From Lachancea mirantina (lineage: Eukaryota > Ascomycota > Saccharomycetes > Saccharomycetales > Saccharomycetaceae), in assembly GCA_900074745.1 (NCBI GenBank), contig LT598464.1:496001-560000 (forward strand): a stretch of DNA of 64,000 bases, in the 5' to 3' direction. The position numbers and the translations under genes are program-made. Under the pieces are notes generated by a model that saw only the letters and a program-made list of their open reading frames with translations, did no database searches and was not told the origin of the DNA. Below, piece after piece: positions 39,442 through 49,832 of the stretch (position 1 is the stretch's first letter; every line of letters begins with the position of its first letter).

Positions 39442-40413
39442 TCAGCCGCGGGCCATCTCCCATGAAAAACATTCCAAAACGCTGAGGTTGATAAATAGCA
39501 ACATCTTTTTCACGCTTTCCTCGACGCTCTCTTGCTTTATCGCGAACCCTGCGCTGGGCATGACCTCGGAGTTCGAAGAGATAGAGTTGCAAAACAGAAG
39601 TATTCCACTTGCCCCGTCGATCCACATGCCGTAGCCTATTTTTGGCCCACAGAACGTCCTTTGCCGTCTGGTGGTCTTTTGACACCGTTTTTTCAAGCGC
39701 GAAACGAATTCGGAAAGCGAATTTCCGGCATCAAAGCACAGAAAACAGTCCCAGAGCCTTTGGAGAACCTTTTTGCTCAGTGCCAGAGGGGGTTCGCTGG
39801 TCCCGACGGTCATATGCCAGTCATGCCATCTGGACAGAATCTCGAGCACCATATCGTTGACGTAAGCTTCTACGATCTCGATCAGAGTATTTACCGCATC
39901 TAACCGCCGTTTTTTGCTCGTAGTACCAAGATACGCACGAAAACTATCTTCAAACCGTAATATGTAGTCGAGAATCAACGTTTTCATGTCCTGGCGTTCC
40001 GACTTGGCAATTTTGGAAGTCCCTGACATTTGTGCGAACTGCAAAATCTGCGGGAAAACGGAAACTTTATAGGCACGAGCGCCTGGTACTAGCGTAGTGT
40101 CACCGAGACCACCGTCAAGCCCTTCTGGTGAGATGTCAAACAGGTTTTCGTACCGCGCAAACACTCCGCGCCTCAGAACGTCTTTAAAGAGCTGCAACGG
40201 TCTGCCACATGGACCAAAATCGTACGTGAGCTCTACGTCTCCATTCAAAAACCACAGCAGGATACATAGGTTGTGACATCTTCTGATTCCGCCGTTTTCA
40301 ACGGTGCGCCGAAACTCCCAAGGCGGAAGTTCTTCAAAATTGACGGTTTTAGGCTCCTTAAAAGCCGACAGCGCGCTGCTCTCACGACTCGAATATAATT
40401 CAGATAATTCCAT
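39442..40413 (-). CDS. Protein of unknown function (323 residues)
   Basis: A complete ATG-started frame (MELSELYSSRESS) that I do not recognise. Composition is that of a soluble, mostly helical protein. Visible points: an N-terminal stretch ELPPWEFRRTVENGG, a hydrophobic piece CHNLCILLWFLNG, a basic segment RLKKRCQKTTRRQRTF near residue 245, and several Trp-rich parts (SRWHDWHM). No signal peptide or clear membrane helix. It is convergent with FEX (153 bp) and divergent from SEC20 (219 bp). Nothing at the SEC20 or ERG24 side of S. cerevisiae corresponds to it that I can recall. A real gene by length and start, with function unknown. Confidence 0.75.
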   Translation of the reverse strand: MELSELYSSRESSALSAFKEPKTVNFEELPPWEFRRTVENGGIRRCHNLCILLWFLNGDVELTYDFGPCGRPLQLFKDVLRRGVFARYENLFDISPEGLDGGLGDTTLVPGARAYKVSVFPQILQFAQMSGTSKIAKSERQDMKTLILDYILRFEDSFRAYLGTTSKKRRLDAVNTLIEIVEAYVNDMVLEILSRWHDWHMTVGTSEPPLALSKKVLQRLWDCFLCFDAGNSLSEFVSRLKKRCQKTTRRQRTFCGPKIGYGMWIDGASGILLFCNSISSNSEVMPSAGFAIKQESVEESVKKMLLFINLSVLECFSWEMARG

Positions 40414-40632
40414 CGCTGTTGCGCTGATTATCCTGGCAAGTTGCCTCTAATAAGCGGTGGCCAAGATCCTTGCTTTTACTCTCGGCGGCTAACCCTTTTA
40501 TACATCCACTAGATATTATTATCACTGTATACGAACAATATAATGTCCGGGTAAAATGGTGTCAATTCCGTCACAAGTGACTTCTGCAGCAATCTCTAAA
40601 GCTGCACTGTACTGCTAAAGCTAGGGCATCTA

Positions 40633-41721
40633 ATGCTGGATCAACAGTATATGTCTGAAATAATAAGGCAGATGGATACGGTGAACAAGATCTGGGGTTC
40701 GATCCCTGAGGACAATTTTAATCAAGTAGTGAAAGACGCTCGGAAATTGGCAATCGATCTAGCGGGAAACCACTGCAATCAGGACGAAAAACGGGACAAA
40801 ATGCTGGAATACGACAAATTGGTCGGGATTCTGACAGTTTGTGTGAATCAAATGCATGGGGATGTGGACGTCAAGTTGGGCGAGGACTTACAAGTTAGCT
40901 TTAAGCATGGGGTACAGGCTACTGGGCCATCTTTTGCAGCTCACGTGTCTGAGCTTGTTCGAGCCGCGAACTTTATAGGTGTGTTTGAGCGTCGGTTCAA
41001 GGAAACATTAAGGGCAGAAGCTTCCAATTCTAAGGCCCAATTGAGCCGGCAGCTACAAGAGCGGATTGCAGAGTACCAAAAGGCACAAATGGGTGATACG
41101 GAAAGTATTTCGGAGGCAGGGTCGTCCGTGGGGAAGAAGGAAGAGCCCAAGAGCACACGTGACCAGCTTTTATCTACCAATCAGAGGATCACTGCGTCGT
41201 TGATGCGATCCAACAACGTCTTGAAGAGTTCCGTACTACAGAGCGAACTGAACATTTCGGAACTAGAACAACAAACGCACTCGTTACAAACGCTTGGGAA
41301 CCGGTTTGATGCATTGGGTGGAATCTTGACTACGTCGTCTACAATGATCAAGGCCATCAATAACGCTAGTCAGCAGGAACAACGGCAGATCTACGCCAGT
41401 CTCGGGTTTCTGGTGCTATGTATGAGCTGGGTGCTGTGGCGGCGGATTTTCAAGGGTCCTTTCAAGCTGATTATTTGGCTGTGGTTCCGATTTTTCAGAT
41501 CTGTTTTGGTCACGCTTGGCGCATTGCCTGGGCGTCAGCGCGCCAGGGCATGCGCCGGGGGGTCATTGTCTTGCGCGTCGCTGGTTTCGCATACACTTGG
41601 CTCTGTAGTGTCCAGCGTGGCCAAAACCGCTACCACAAGTGCGACGGATTTTGCGGATCGTTTTGGCGGGCTCGAGACTGCCATCGATCTCGCTTTCGAC
41701 AGCGTTCACGACGAGCTGTGA
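40633..41721 (+). CDS. SEC20: ER t-SNARE Sec20
   Basis: Sec20 is the Qb SNARE of the ER membrane (with Ufe1, Use1, Sec22) that receives COPI vesicles, working with the Dsl1 tether. The 362-residue product has a long cytosolic helical region, a SNARE-like heptad stretch at about residues 185-245, a membrane helix at about 252-275 (YASLGFLVLCMSWVLW) and a lumenal tail ending HDEL, the ER retrieval signal present also in S. cerevisiae Sec20 (383). A second ATG at 40654 is a possible alternative start. The order SEC20-ITR1-PUF6-VPS3 equals YDR498C-YDR497C-YDR496C-YDR495C. Confidence 0.95.
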   Translation: MLDQQYMSEIIRQMDTVNKIWGSIPEDNFNQVVKDARKLAIDLAGNHCNQDEKRDKMLEYDKLVGILTVCVNQMHGDVDVKLGEDLQVSFKHGVQATGPSFAAHVSELVRAANFIGVFERRFKETLRAEASNSKAQLSRQLQERIAEYQKAQMGDTESISEAGSSVGKKEEPKSTRDQLLSTNQRITASLMRSNNVLKSSVLQSELNISELEQQTHSLQTLGNRFDALGGILTTSSTMIKAINNASQQEQRQIYASLGFLVLCMSWVLWRRIFKGPFKLIIWLWFRFFRSVLVTLGALPGRQRARACAGGSLSCASLVSHTLGSVVSSVAKTATTSATDFADRFGGLETAIDLAFDSVHDEL

Positions 41722-41845
41722 GTAGGTGGTTTGCCGCGGGGCGCAGCCGCCTAAGAGGTCTACGTGTCTACAAGCGCGCAGTCTGACGTACTGTGGCCCA
41801 ACTAAGAATGTTGGATTAACCAGAAACAAAAAAAAAGCCAAAGCC

Positions 41846-41854
41846 CATGTGAAA
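41846..41854 (+). promoter_or_regulatory. UAS-INO-like element (CATGTGAAA)
   Basis: First nine bases of the inositol/choline-responsive decamer CATGTGAAAT, bound by Ino2-Ino4. ITR1 is INO-regulated in S. cerevisiae. About 760 bp upstream of the ATG, rather distal. Confidence 0.4.
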
Positions 41855-41964
41855 GCCACTGTTATCGGCGGTAACTGTTACCGACGGGACATGCTGCCAG
41901 TTACATGAGCCACTCAAGCAAGTGTGGGGGGAGCAGGGATTTGCCCGCTACCACACATCAACAC

Positions 41965-41973
41965 TTTCACATG
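41965..41973 (-). promoter_or_regulatory. UAS-INO-like element, inverted copy
   Basis: TTTCACATG on the plus strand, inverse of the copy at 41846. The pair strengthens the case for Ino2-Ino4 control of ITR1. Confidence 0.4.
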
Positions 41974-42616
41974 CTCGCTACCCGCAAACAAGAAGCCAAG
42001 AATCCCCAGTAACCGTTCGCACCCAGACGCGTCGGCCACACGCGGCTGTCGTAAGCTCGTCCACAGTCTCTACAGGCCTTCTCCGCCATCCCACGTAAAC
42101 TTTTTTCTGCAAAGGTTGCCTATTTGCTCATTTGGGAAACAACTCCACAACCGAACAACGAAAAAACCTTCGCCTCAATCGGAAAAAGCAGCCCAAAATC
42201 GCACGAATTGAAGAGCGGAAATATTACAGCGACTGCGGGGTCATTTGGACCGGAATACTGGGCGCGGCGCTCTGTGGGTTGGCCTTTTGGCTTGCAATTT
42301 CAGCCTTTGTCACGTTACCAGGCCTGTGTACTCTATAGGTCTTTCTCTTGTAGATAAGAAGGAAAAAATTTTGGTTTATAAAGGACAACTCCTTTTGAAA
42401 ACACCTTTCAAAACAAGCGAAAAGACAGGCAAGAAAGGTCTGACGGGGGGAAATTCAGGCTAGGTTTGGTTTGAATCGGCGCTCAAAAACACTTGGAACA
42501 CTTTTTTCCTGGCGGAAAACGCTTCAAAGCTCAATTTTGTTTCGAAAACACAGTTTCGAGATCTAAAGGCCAACAGGTGTAAACAGCGATAAAACCGCGA
42601 GAAACTGGCAGACACC

Positions 42617-44341
42617 ATGGCTGCTGAGTCCAACTTCACTGGGTCGCACTCGAAAGAGACCATGCACCAGAAGAGACCTCAAGAAACTATGGAAATGACC
42701 GAGTCACGTGGATCGATGGACTCTGCTGCGTCGGTCGACCGGATCGTGATTAAACCGGTCAACGACGAAGACGACACCTCAGTGATGATAACGTTCAACC
42801 AACAGGTATCGTCCTTCATCATCGTCTTGACGTTTGTGGCCTCGATTTCTGGGTTTCTCTTTGGTTACGACACCGGTTACATTTCCAGTGCTCTGGTATC
42901 CATTGGCACGGACCTCGACAACCGTGTCCTGACATACGGCGACAAAGAAATCATCACTGCGGCGACATCGCTTGGTGCCCTCATCTCCTCGATTGTGGCC
43001 GGTACCGCGGCTGATATTTGGGGTAGAAAGCCATGTTTAATGTTTTCCAACGTACTTTTCTTGATTGGCACGATTTTGCAAATTTCGGCTCACTCGTTTT
43101 GGCAAATGGCTGTTGGAAGACTTATCATGGGCTTCGGCGTCGGTATTGGTTCTTTAATTGCGCCTCTTTTTATTAGTGAAATCGCTCCTAAGATGATTCG
43201 TGGTAGACTCACCGTGATCAACTCGTTGTGGTTGACCGGAGGTCAGCTAATTGCGTACGGTTGCGGTGCGGGTCTCGACAAAGTGCACAATGGCTGGAGA
43301 ATCCTGGTGGGACTTTCTTTGATTCCCACCGTTACACAGTTTGTGTGTTTCTTGTTTTTGCCTGACACGCCTCGTTACTACGTTATGAAGGGTGAATTGG
43401 AGAAAGCTGCACACGTTTTGGGTAAGAGTTACCAGGACGCGCCTAGCGACTTGATAGACCAAAAAATCCATGAACTCAGCGTATTGAACAAGACGATCCC
43501 TGGTGACACCGTGTGGGCACGTGTGTGGAACACGGTGGTCAAGATCCACACCGTTCCTGCCAATTTCAGAGCTTTGATCATTGGTTGCGCCTTGCAAGGT
43601 ATTCAGCAATTCTGTGGTTGGAACTCTTTGATGTATTTCTCGGGTACTATTTTCGAGACCGTCGGATTTTCCAATTCCACCGCGGTTTCGATCGTTGTTG
43701 CAGGCACCAATTTCATTTTCACGCTTGTTGCATTTTTCGCCATCGACCGCATTGGCCGTAGAGTCATTTTGCTGATTGGTTTGCCCGGTATGTGTGTTTC
43801 GCTGATTGTTTGTGCGATCGCGTTCCATTTCATGGACATCAAATTCGAAGGTAACGGTGCAGCCCATGTAGGTAACGGTGGCTTCAGCGCCTGGGGTATA
43901 GTGGTCATCGTTGCAATCATCGTCTACGCCGCGTTTTACGCTTTGGGTATCGGTACCGTGCCATGGCAACAATCTGAACTTTTCCCACAGGCTGTGAGAG
44001 GTGTCGGTACGTCGTACTCGACAGCCACCAACTGGAGTGGGTCGCTAGTCATTGCCTCATCGTTTTTGACCATGTTGCAAAACATCACACCTACGGGGAC
44101 GTTCGCGTTTTTCGCGGCCTTGGCTTTCATCTCCACGATTTTCTGTTACTTCTGCTACCCAGAATTGTCAGGACTCGAACTAGAAGAAGTACAAATGATC
44201 CTTGCAGACGGCTTCAACATCAAGGCCTCTAAAACGCTAGCTAAGAAGCGTAAGCAACAGCTGGCGGCCCAGAGGGACGCCGCCAAGCGCGGTGATGACT
44301 ACCATCACAACAAACCTTCTGAAGAATTGATGGAGTCGTAG
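42617..44341 (+). CDS. ITR1: Myo-inositol transporter Itr1
   Basis: A 574-residue MFS sugar-type symporter that takes up myo-inositol with protons at the plasma membrane; S. cerevisiae Itr1 has 584. A polar N-terminal tail of about 70 residues is followed by 12 helices. Sugar-porter signatures are [16 protein letters not shown] near residue 88, [38 protein letters not shown] at the central loop, and [11 protein letters not shown] after helix 8. The C-terminus is basic (KKRKQQ), a region that in S. cerevisiae governs inositol-induced endocytosis. By position it is the unduplicated parent of ITR1 and ITR2. Expected target of the Ino4 factor encoded at 19 kb. Confidence 0.95.
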   Translation: MAAESNFTGSHSKETMHQKRPQETMEMTESRGSMDSAASVDRIVIKPVNDEDDTSVMITFNQQVSSFIIVLTFVASISGFLFGYDTGYISSALVSIGTDLDNRVLTYGDKEIITAATSLGALISSIVAGTAADIWGRKPCLMFSNVLFLIGTILQISAHSFWQMAVGRLIMGFGVGIGSLIAPLFISEIAPKMIRGRLTVINSLWLTGGQLIAYGCGAGLDKVHNGWRILVGLSLIPTVTQFVCFLFLPDTPRYYVMKGELEKAAHVLGKSYQDAPSDLIDQKIHELSVLNKTIPGDTVWARVWNTVVKIHTVPANFRALIIGCALQGIQQFCGWNSLMYFSGTIFETVGFSNSTAVSIVVAGTNFIFTLVAFFAIDRIGRRVILLIGLPGMCVSLIVCAIAFHFMDIKFEGNGAAHVGNGGFSAWGIVVIVAIIVYAAFYALGIGTVPWQQSELFPQAVRGVGTSYSTATNWSGSLVIASSFLTMLQNITPTGTFAFFAALAFISTIFCYFCYPELSGLELEEVQMILADGFNIKASKTLAKKRKQQLAAQRDAAKRGDDYHHNKPSEELMES

Positions 44342-44830
44342 GTATTCGTGAACGGAGTCATAAAAAATGAAATGAAAACAAGATATTGAAAATATAAAAA
44401 ACACCAGACCCGAGACATCTGTTGACGCAGGATCTTTATGCTAATTGCTTCAAAATACACAGAAGAGCTACGGATTTCCGTGTTTAGTGCCAAAATTTGA
44501 CAACGGTCGGTCAAAAACAAGATTGAATCGGCTTGGATAGATTTGTTTAGACCTATGCGTTTCCAACGCATATCGCTCGCTCTTAGATGTCAAGACCCGG
44601 ACTCGTAAGTCGTGGTTCGGACTCTCATTGACTTGTAGTTGTTTAAGTTCATAGCTCATTAAGTTCACGTGATACTATTCAACTTTTGAGGTGAACAATT
44701 TTTCGTGAAAAGAAGAAATGTGAAAAATTTTAGCAAATAAGCGATGAGATGAGATGAGATGAACTAGAATCTAACAAACTTGAGCGGATCAGTTTTATTG
44801 CAGAAAACATCTATTAATCAATTATAAAGG
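44342..44830. promoter_or_regulatory. PUF6 promoter region
   Basis: 489 bp holding a TCACGTGA (44665-44672) and the RRPE plus PAC pair described separately. No gene. Confidence 0.5.
44721..44753 (+). promoter_or_regulatory. RRPE and PAC ribosome-biogenesis elements of PUF6
   Basis: TGAAAAATTTT (44721-44731, RRPE, bound by Stb3) and GCGATGAGATGAG (44741-44753, PAC, bound by Dot6/Tod6), 9 bp apart and about 80-110 bp before the ATG. This is the textbook promoter of yeast ribosome-biogenesis genes, and fits PUF6. Confidence 0.85.
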
Positions 44831-46807
44831 ATGGCAGTGGCTGGAAAGAACTTGAAGAAACGTAATCTGAATTCCGCGGGTCAAAAAACGGCGAAAAAAG
44901 CTCGAATTTCCGTAGAACAATCGGAAGATGAACTCAGTGGATCTTCGTCAGCGTCGGAAGGTGAAGATCTCGAGCAAGCGCTGTCGGGAAGCGATTCTGA
45001 GCAGGACGAACTAGATCTTTCGTCTGATCAGGACGAGCTGGATCAATCGGGTGATGACGAAAGCCAGGACAGCGTAGATGGCAGTGATGGTGAGCAAGAA
45101 GAGGGCAAGAAGGGTAAGGAATCCGGAGAAGGCGGGCAACACACGGAGCAGAGAAAATTGCTCAAGGAACGAAAGATGCAGCGTAAATCTGGTGCGGAAG
45201 TGCAACAGATTAAGTCACTGTGGGAAAGACTTCGGGTGAAAAGTCCACCTATGCCCAAACCTGTTCGTGAAAAACTGTGTAACGAAGTTTGGGAGCTGTC
45301 GAAGGATTGCATTAGTGATTTGGTTCTAAAGCACGATGCGTCGCGTGTGGTGCAAACATTGGTGAAGTATTCTTCGAAAGAACGTCGTGAGCAGATTGTA
45401 GAAGCCTTGAAGGGCAAATTCTATTTGCTGGCCACGTCTTCTTACGGCAAATATCTGCTTGTCAAGCTATTGCACTATGGATCGCGAACATCCAGGCAGG
45501 CTATTATCGACGAGCTTCACGGCAGACTTCGGAAACTAATGAGACACAAAGAAGGTGCGTATGTGGTCGAAGATCTGTACGTGCTTTACGCGACTCAGGA
45601 ACAGAGAAAACAGATGATCAAAGAGTTTTGGGGTGCTGAGTATGCTGTCTTCAAAGATACTCATAAGGATGTAGATATCGAGCAAGCGTGTGCAGTGAGC
45701 GTGGAGAAGAGAAACATAATTGCGCGCAACCTTGTGGGCACGATAACGGCGTCTGTAGAAAAAGGTTCAGCCGGCTTTCAGATCTTGCACGCGGCCATGA
45801 AGGAGTACGTGACCATTGCAAACGAGAAGGAAACTTCAGAATTTATCGAGTTGCTCGAGGATCACTACGCGGAACTGGTACATACTCCAGAGGGTGCAGA
45901 GGTCGCTTGCACGCTTACTGCGAAAGCAAACGCCAAGCAAAGAAAAGTGATCGTCAAGGATCTGAAGGACCATACTGATAATTTGATCAAGAATGAATAT
46001 GGTAACGCCGTGTTTATCACCGCTTTGAACTGCGTCGACGATACGGTGCTGATGTTCAAAGCGTTCGCACCAGCCGCCAAGGAAAATCTTGCGGAATACG
46101 CCGTGCACAAGTACGCCAGAAGACCTTTCCTCTACATTTTGCTCGGCTTAGACGGCAAATATTTCTCTCCCCTAGTCCAAAAGGACCTAAACAGATACAG
46201 CCGGATGGCCGAAGCCACTTCCAAAAAACCAGCTCTGCAGAGGAGACACGAACTCTTGAAAAGGTTTGCTCCCGTGTACCTAGAGACCATCTCCGAGCAT
46301 TTATCGACCATATTGGATGAAAACTTAGGAAGCCAATTTGTCGCAGAAGTGTTATCGAGCGATGAACTTTATGAACAATTATCGAAAGACGATGTCCAGA
46401 AATACCAAGAGATTGTTTCGCAGATTATTGCATTTTACAAAGGTGACATATCTGAAAAGGCCCATCCGATCAACACACCATTCTCGGCGAGACTGCTCAA
46501 ATCTTTGATTCAAGGAGGGAAATGGGATTCTAAGGCCAGAGAATTCATACCTCTTTCAAAAGTGGAGGGCCTTGGACAAGATTTCGCACAGAGATTCTAC
46601 GATGACATTATTGACTCTAGTAATCTACTCGAGTGGATAAACAATAAAAACAGTTCGTTCACGGTCGTGGCTCTTTACGAAGTACTCTCCAAGGACTCAA
46701 AATCTGGGTTTTCTAAAGACCTAAAGAAAATCGCCTCCAAAATTACCGACGATGAGCAAAACAAAGGCGCTCGTTTACTGGTTAAATTACTAAATTCAAA
46801 GCATTGA
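44831..46807 (+). CDS. PUF6: Pumilio-family protein Puf6 (ribosome biogenesis, ASH1 repression)
   Basis: A 658-residue nucleolar protein (656 in S. cerevisiae) that assists 60S subunit assembly and represses ASH1 mRNA translation during its transport. An N-terminal basic patch (KKRNLNSAGQKTAKKAR) is followed by an acidic Ser/Asp/Glu-rich region to about residue 100, then the helical Puf-A repeat array from about 130 to 620, with repeat traces such as HDASRVVQTLVKYSS, YGKYLLVKLLHYGS and EYGNAVFITALNCVDD. The promoter carries RRPE and PAC elements. Confidence 0.96.
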   Translation: MAVAGKNLKKRNLNSAGQKTAKKARISVEQSEDELSGSSSASEGEDLEQALSGSDSEQDELDLSSDQDELDQSGDDESQDSVDGSDGEQEEGKKGKESGEGGQHTEQRKLLKERKMQRKSGAEVQQIKSLWERLRVKSPPMPKPVREKLCNEVWELSKDCISDLVLKHDASRVVQTLVKYSSKERREQIVEALKGKFYLLATSSYGKYLLVKLLHYGSRTSRQAIIDELHGRLRKLMRHKEGAYVVEDLYVLYATQEQRKQMIKEFWGAEYAVFKDTHKDVDIEQACAVSVEKRNIIARNLVGTITASVEKGSAGFQILHAAMKEYVTIANEKETSEFIELLEDHYAELVHTPEGAEVACTLTAKANAKQRKVIVKDLKDHTDNLIKNEYGNAVFITALNCVDDTVLMFKAFAPAAKENLAEYAVHKYARRPFLYILLGLDGKYFSPLVQKDLNRYSRMAEATSKKPALQRRHELLKRFAPVYLETISEHLSTILDENLGSQFVAEVLSSDELYEQLSKDDVQKYQEIVSQIIAFYKGDISEKAHPINTPFSARLLKSLIQGGKWDSKAREFIPLSKVEGLGQDFAQRFYDDIIDSSNLLEWINNKNSSFTVVALYEVLSKDSKSGFSKDLKKIASKITDDEQNKGARLLVKLLNSKH

Positions 46808-46962
46808 TTAGCATGATCTATATCGATCTTACATAGTATACTTATAACTGCTCTTAAATGGGTACCGAATGAGTACCAAATGGATATCTCTATCCACGAA
46901 TATCATGGAATCTATGATCAACGATAGGTATATCAGAAACTCTCATTTAATGATAACCAAGA

Positions 46963-49770
46963 ATGGGTTCGGAGGGCTCAAGTGCCGATGGTTTAGACGA
47001 CAATGGCAAGCAGATTACCAGCTCAGAGTCCAATGTTCGAGATAGAAATTTGAATAACGAAATTTTACCAGAAACTGCACCAGAAACTGACCTTGAAAAA
47101 CCGAATGATAGCGACAGTTTATTAGTGTCAGAAGGTCCATTGGAAGTTCGACCACTAATCCAATGGCTTCCACAAGAATTTGAATACAGTGCGTTTGATG
47201 CATTTGAGCATAATTTGTACCTAGGAACCACCACGGGCGAACTTTTGCATTATTTCGAAATGGAGCCCAACAACTTCATGCTGGTATCGCAGACCAAGTT
47301 TAATGACGACAGTAACGACCGTGTTGAAAAAATTCAAATTTTAGCAGGTACAGAAAGATGTTTAGTTCATTGTGGGCAATTTGTCAGGTGTTTTTTGTTA
47401 CCAGAGTTCGCTCCAGTGCCAAATGCTGTTACATTTAGCAAGGTCAACGACTTTACGGTTCCGCAATTGAAGAAAAAGGCCGCGCCGCATTGTACTGTTC
47501 ATATCTACGATGACAAGAGCCTTAAAGTTGTTGCCATTGGGCACGATGGGATTTCGGTTATCAAACAGTATAAGTTTGCCAATGTGCGTAAGGCCTGTGT
47601 TCACGGTACGACCGTTGTTGCGGCAAAGGGACTAAATTACGTGATTTTCGATCTCCAAACTAAGAGCGAGAGTCCCTTATTTCAAATAAGCGAAGCCGAT
47701 ACCCAACTTGAACCTCTAGTGGTTTCGTTCAGCGAGAATGAGTTTTTAGTGGTTTGCGGGAGTCATAAAGATGAGAGCTGCATGGCATTGGTCATTAATG
47801 ATGAGGGAGATATAAGTCAAGGTACCATTGTTCTTGAGAAGTTCCCACAAAACGTGGTGGTGCAGTACCCGTACGTGTTTGTTGACTGCGGCGACGGTTT
47901 AACGCAAGTTTACCAACTAGAGATCAATTCAGAGCCCAAAATTGTCCAAACTTTCCGTGCTTCTGGTCGGCTTCAATGTCATATAGCCAAGGTTTGCAAC
48001 AAGTATTGCGCTAGCAATACAAAATTCACAAGCGAAGTGACTGAGAAACTGAGAAAGATCCCGCTTTCTAAAGGGAACCATGAGTTTGCCATTAGCCAAG
48101 AGCAAGAACACGTCCAGAGCTTGGTAAAGCTTGGCACATCGTTGTGTGCTTATGGATCGAGTGGTATAAACCTCATCTTTACGTCCCCTCGCATCTTAAA
48201 ATACAATGATTACAGCTCTTCTGCGCTAGACGAAATCGTCAAAGATCTGGCGATTTTTGAGAAATCTACCCAGAGAGAGCAAGTTTATCATCGGCTTGAA
48301 TTGTCATTTTTAAGAACCCTGCAGCTGTTGCTGGTGCTGCTACATTGTACTCAGGTCGACATGGATGTAATAAAGGAATGGGGCCAACACCTAGCCACGA
48401 TAGATGGCAGACTTTTTTTGTATGTCTGCAACGTACCCATATATGGTGACCTTTGGACTCATAACGGCTTGAAAGTCTTTATTTGTGAATTGCGCAAGCT
48501 CAAGCTGAAGCACAAATTTGTCGACTTCTTGTCAAGCATGCTATCTTTGAGGTCATCGGTACGAGACATTTCTTCGAGCCTAATGAAGAACAAGGAAAAC
48601 ATTCTTAAGAGTTATGACCTCGCAATTTTGAAAGAGACTTTGGATAGGAAACTCGAAATAGACGTGCTCAGTTACGACAAATCTAGTATACCTCAAATTT
48701 TGGAATTACTCAACCGAGACCGACGAGAGAATTGCGACCTTCTTTTGGCATTTTATAGGCGCTCAAACCGCCTCAGGGAATGCTGTGATCTTTTATGGGA
48801 CTGCCAACGATATTTGGAGTTCTGCGACTTTTTAGCAGAAAAGTTCGATGATCTTCAAAAAAGCGATTCTTACAAGACTATTGACTTAGAAAAAGACATC
48901 ATACGTTTATTGAACCTTGAAAATGCGGGAGACGAGAGACAGCAAATAATTAATTCGGTAAACAAGCTAATAACGCTATTCGACTTAAACACAAAAGATT
49001 TACTGTCAAGCGTAGAAAGTGGTGAAGTGAAGGTTCTCTTGCTGGAAAGTTTAGGAGCATTTGACATGAACGACAGAGGGTTTTTGCTGGACTATTATTT
49101 GGCCAAACTTCAAGACGGTATGGAGCACACCCATTTGTGGAATTTTTTCGCCGAGGTAACAACATCTTATTCTCAAGATCTTGACAGCATGAAATTGAAT
49201 ATTGGTGATTATTTGAACTTTAAGATTGAGCGGGATGGAAGATGTAAAGAGCTTGTCTCTTTAATTGGCAAAATAAAGGCGATCTCCTCTGATGAGAATG
49301 TGGATCTCACTCAACAACTATATGATAAACTGCAGGACTTTGACATTGGAAACATTCTTACTTTTCTACTTATCGATGAGAGCGCTTGGCAAAAATTTTT
49401 GGGATCCAGAATGCTGGATATTTTCTTGACCGTCAATGACTTTGCTTCGATTGAATCATTGGCAAATGCTTCCAATCTTGTCAAAATCCTCGAGCATTAT
49501 ATCGCACTTGTAAAAATTGACACCATCGCAATTGGTGCAGTACACAGGCTGTTGTTGGCAAACATCGCGTTGCTCAAGAACGATGAACAAGTCATTCAAA
49601 TTATTAGAACATTACCTTCCGAATACGAATTTTGCATGCTGTCCGATGTGTTGGTCCCGATAATATTGAAAAAAAAAACTATGCAGAGGAACCAGGAACT
49701 TGTAAAAGAGGCCTTAAAATGTCAATTGAGAGCCACAGACGGTGTGCTTAAATCTTTAAGTCTAAAATGA
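46963..49770 (+). CDS. VPS3: CORVET tethering-complex subunit Vps3
   Basis: A 935-residue protein matching Vps3 (1011 in S. cerevisiae). Vps3 binds the Rab5-type GTPase Vps21 and is specific to the CORVET complex of early endosomes. An acidic N-terminus of about 60 residues precedes a beta-rich citron-homology/propeller region at about 65-400 (FEHNLYLGTTTGELLHYFEME), then a long helical solenoid with an RRSNRLRECCDLLWDC segment near residue 600. No membrane helix. Position between PUF6 and RSM28 agrees with YDR495C. Sequence similarity in the C-terminal part is low by family habit, so the call rests on both order and domain layout. Confidence 0.93.
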   Translation: MGSEGSSADGLDDNGKQITSSESNVRDRNLNNEILPETAPETDLEKPNDSDSLLVSEGPLEVRPLIQWLPQEFEYSAFDAFEHNLYLGTTTGELLHYFEMEPNNFMLVSQTKFNDDSNDRVEKIQILAGTERCLVHCGQFVRCFLLPEFAPVPNAVTFSKVNDFTVPQLKKKAAPHCTVHIYDDKSLKVVAIGHDGISVIKQYKFANVRKACVHGTTVVAAKGLNYVIFDLQTKSESPLFQISEADTQLEPLVVSFSENEFLVVCGSHKDESCMALVINDEGDISQGTIVLEKFPQNVVVQYPYVFVDCGDGLTQVYQLEINSEPKIVQTFRASGRLQCHIAKVCNKYCASNTKFTSEVTEKLRKIPLSKGNHEFAISQEQEHVQSLVKLGTSLCAYGSSGINLIFTSPRILKYNDYSSSALDEIVKDLAIFEKSTQREQVYHRLELSFLRTLQLLLVLLHCTQVDMDVIKEWGQHLATIDGRLFLYVCNVPIYGDLWTHNGLKVFICELRKLKLKHKFVDFLSSMLSLRSSVRDISSSLMKNKENILKSYDLAILKETLDRKLEIDVLSYDKSSIPQILELLNRDRRENCDLLLAFYRRSNRLRECCDLLWDCQRYLEFCDFLAEKFDDLQKSDSYKTIDLEKDIIRLLNLENAGDERQQIINSVNKLITLFDLNTKDLLSSVESGEVKVLLLESLGAFDMNDRGFLLDYYLAKLQDGMEHTHLWNFFAEVTTSYSQDLDSMKLNIGDYLNFKIERDGRCKELVSLIGKIKAISSDENVDLTQQLYDKLQDFDIGNILTFLLIDESAWQKFLGSRMLDIFLTVNDFASIESLANASNLVKILEHYIALVKIDTIAIGAVHRLLLANIALLKNDEQVIQIIRTLPSEYEFCMLSDVLVPIILKKKTMQRNQELVKEALKCQLRATDGVLKSLSLK

Positions 49771-49832
49771 ATTTTTTTACATACTAGAGTTTTATATACA
49801 TGGAGTTGGGTAAAGAGCATCTAATTTAGTCT

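Larger units (their letters stand above)
41722..42616. promoter_or_regulatory. Long ITR1 promoter region with two UAS-INO-like sites
   Basis: 895 bp between SEC20 and ITR1. Two CATGTGAAA elements in opposite orientation (41846-41854 and, inverted, 41965-41973) match the Ino2/Ino4 site. No ATG-started gene is supported; an open frame at 42132-42338 with a membrane-like end lacks an ATG. Confidence 0.5.

Noticed and set aside
42132-42338. Frame with a basic N-part and a membrane-like end (IWTGILGAALCGLAFWLAIS)
   Set aside because: It has no ATG, and I found no GTATGT or TACTAAC upstream that would make it a second exon. It may be chance in the ITR1 leader region.
43247-43972. Open frame of 241 codons on the minus strand
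   Set aside because: It lies wholly antisense to ITR1, whose membrane-protein frame is clearly real.
44665-44731. Possible centromere CDEI with AT-rich tract
   Set aside because: No CDEIII motif follows; the AT tract is the RRPE of the PUF6 promoter.
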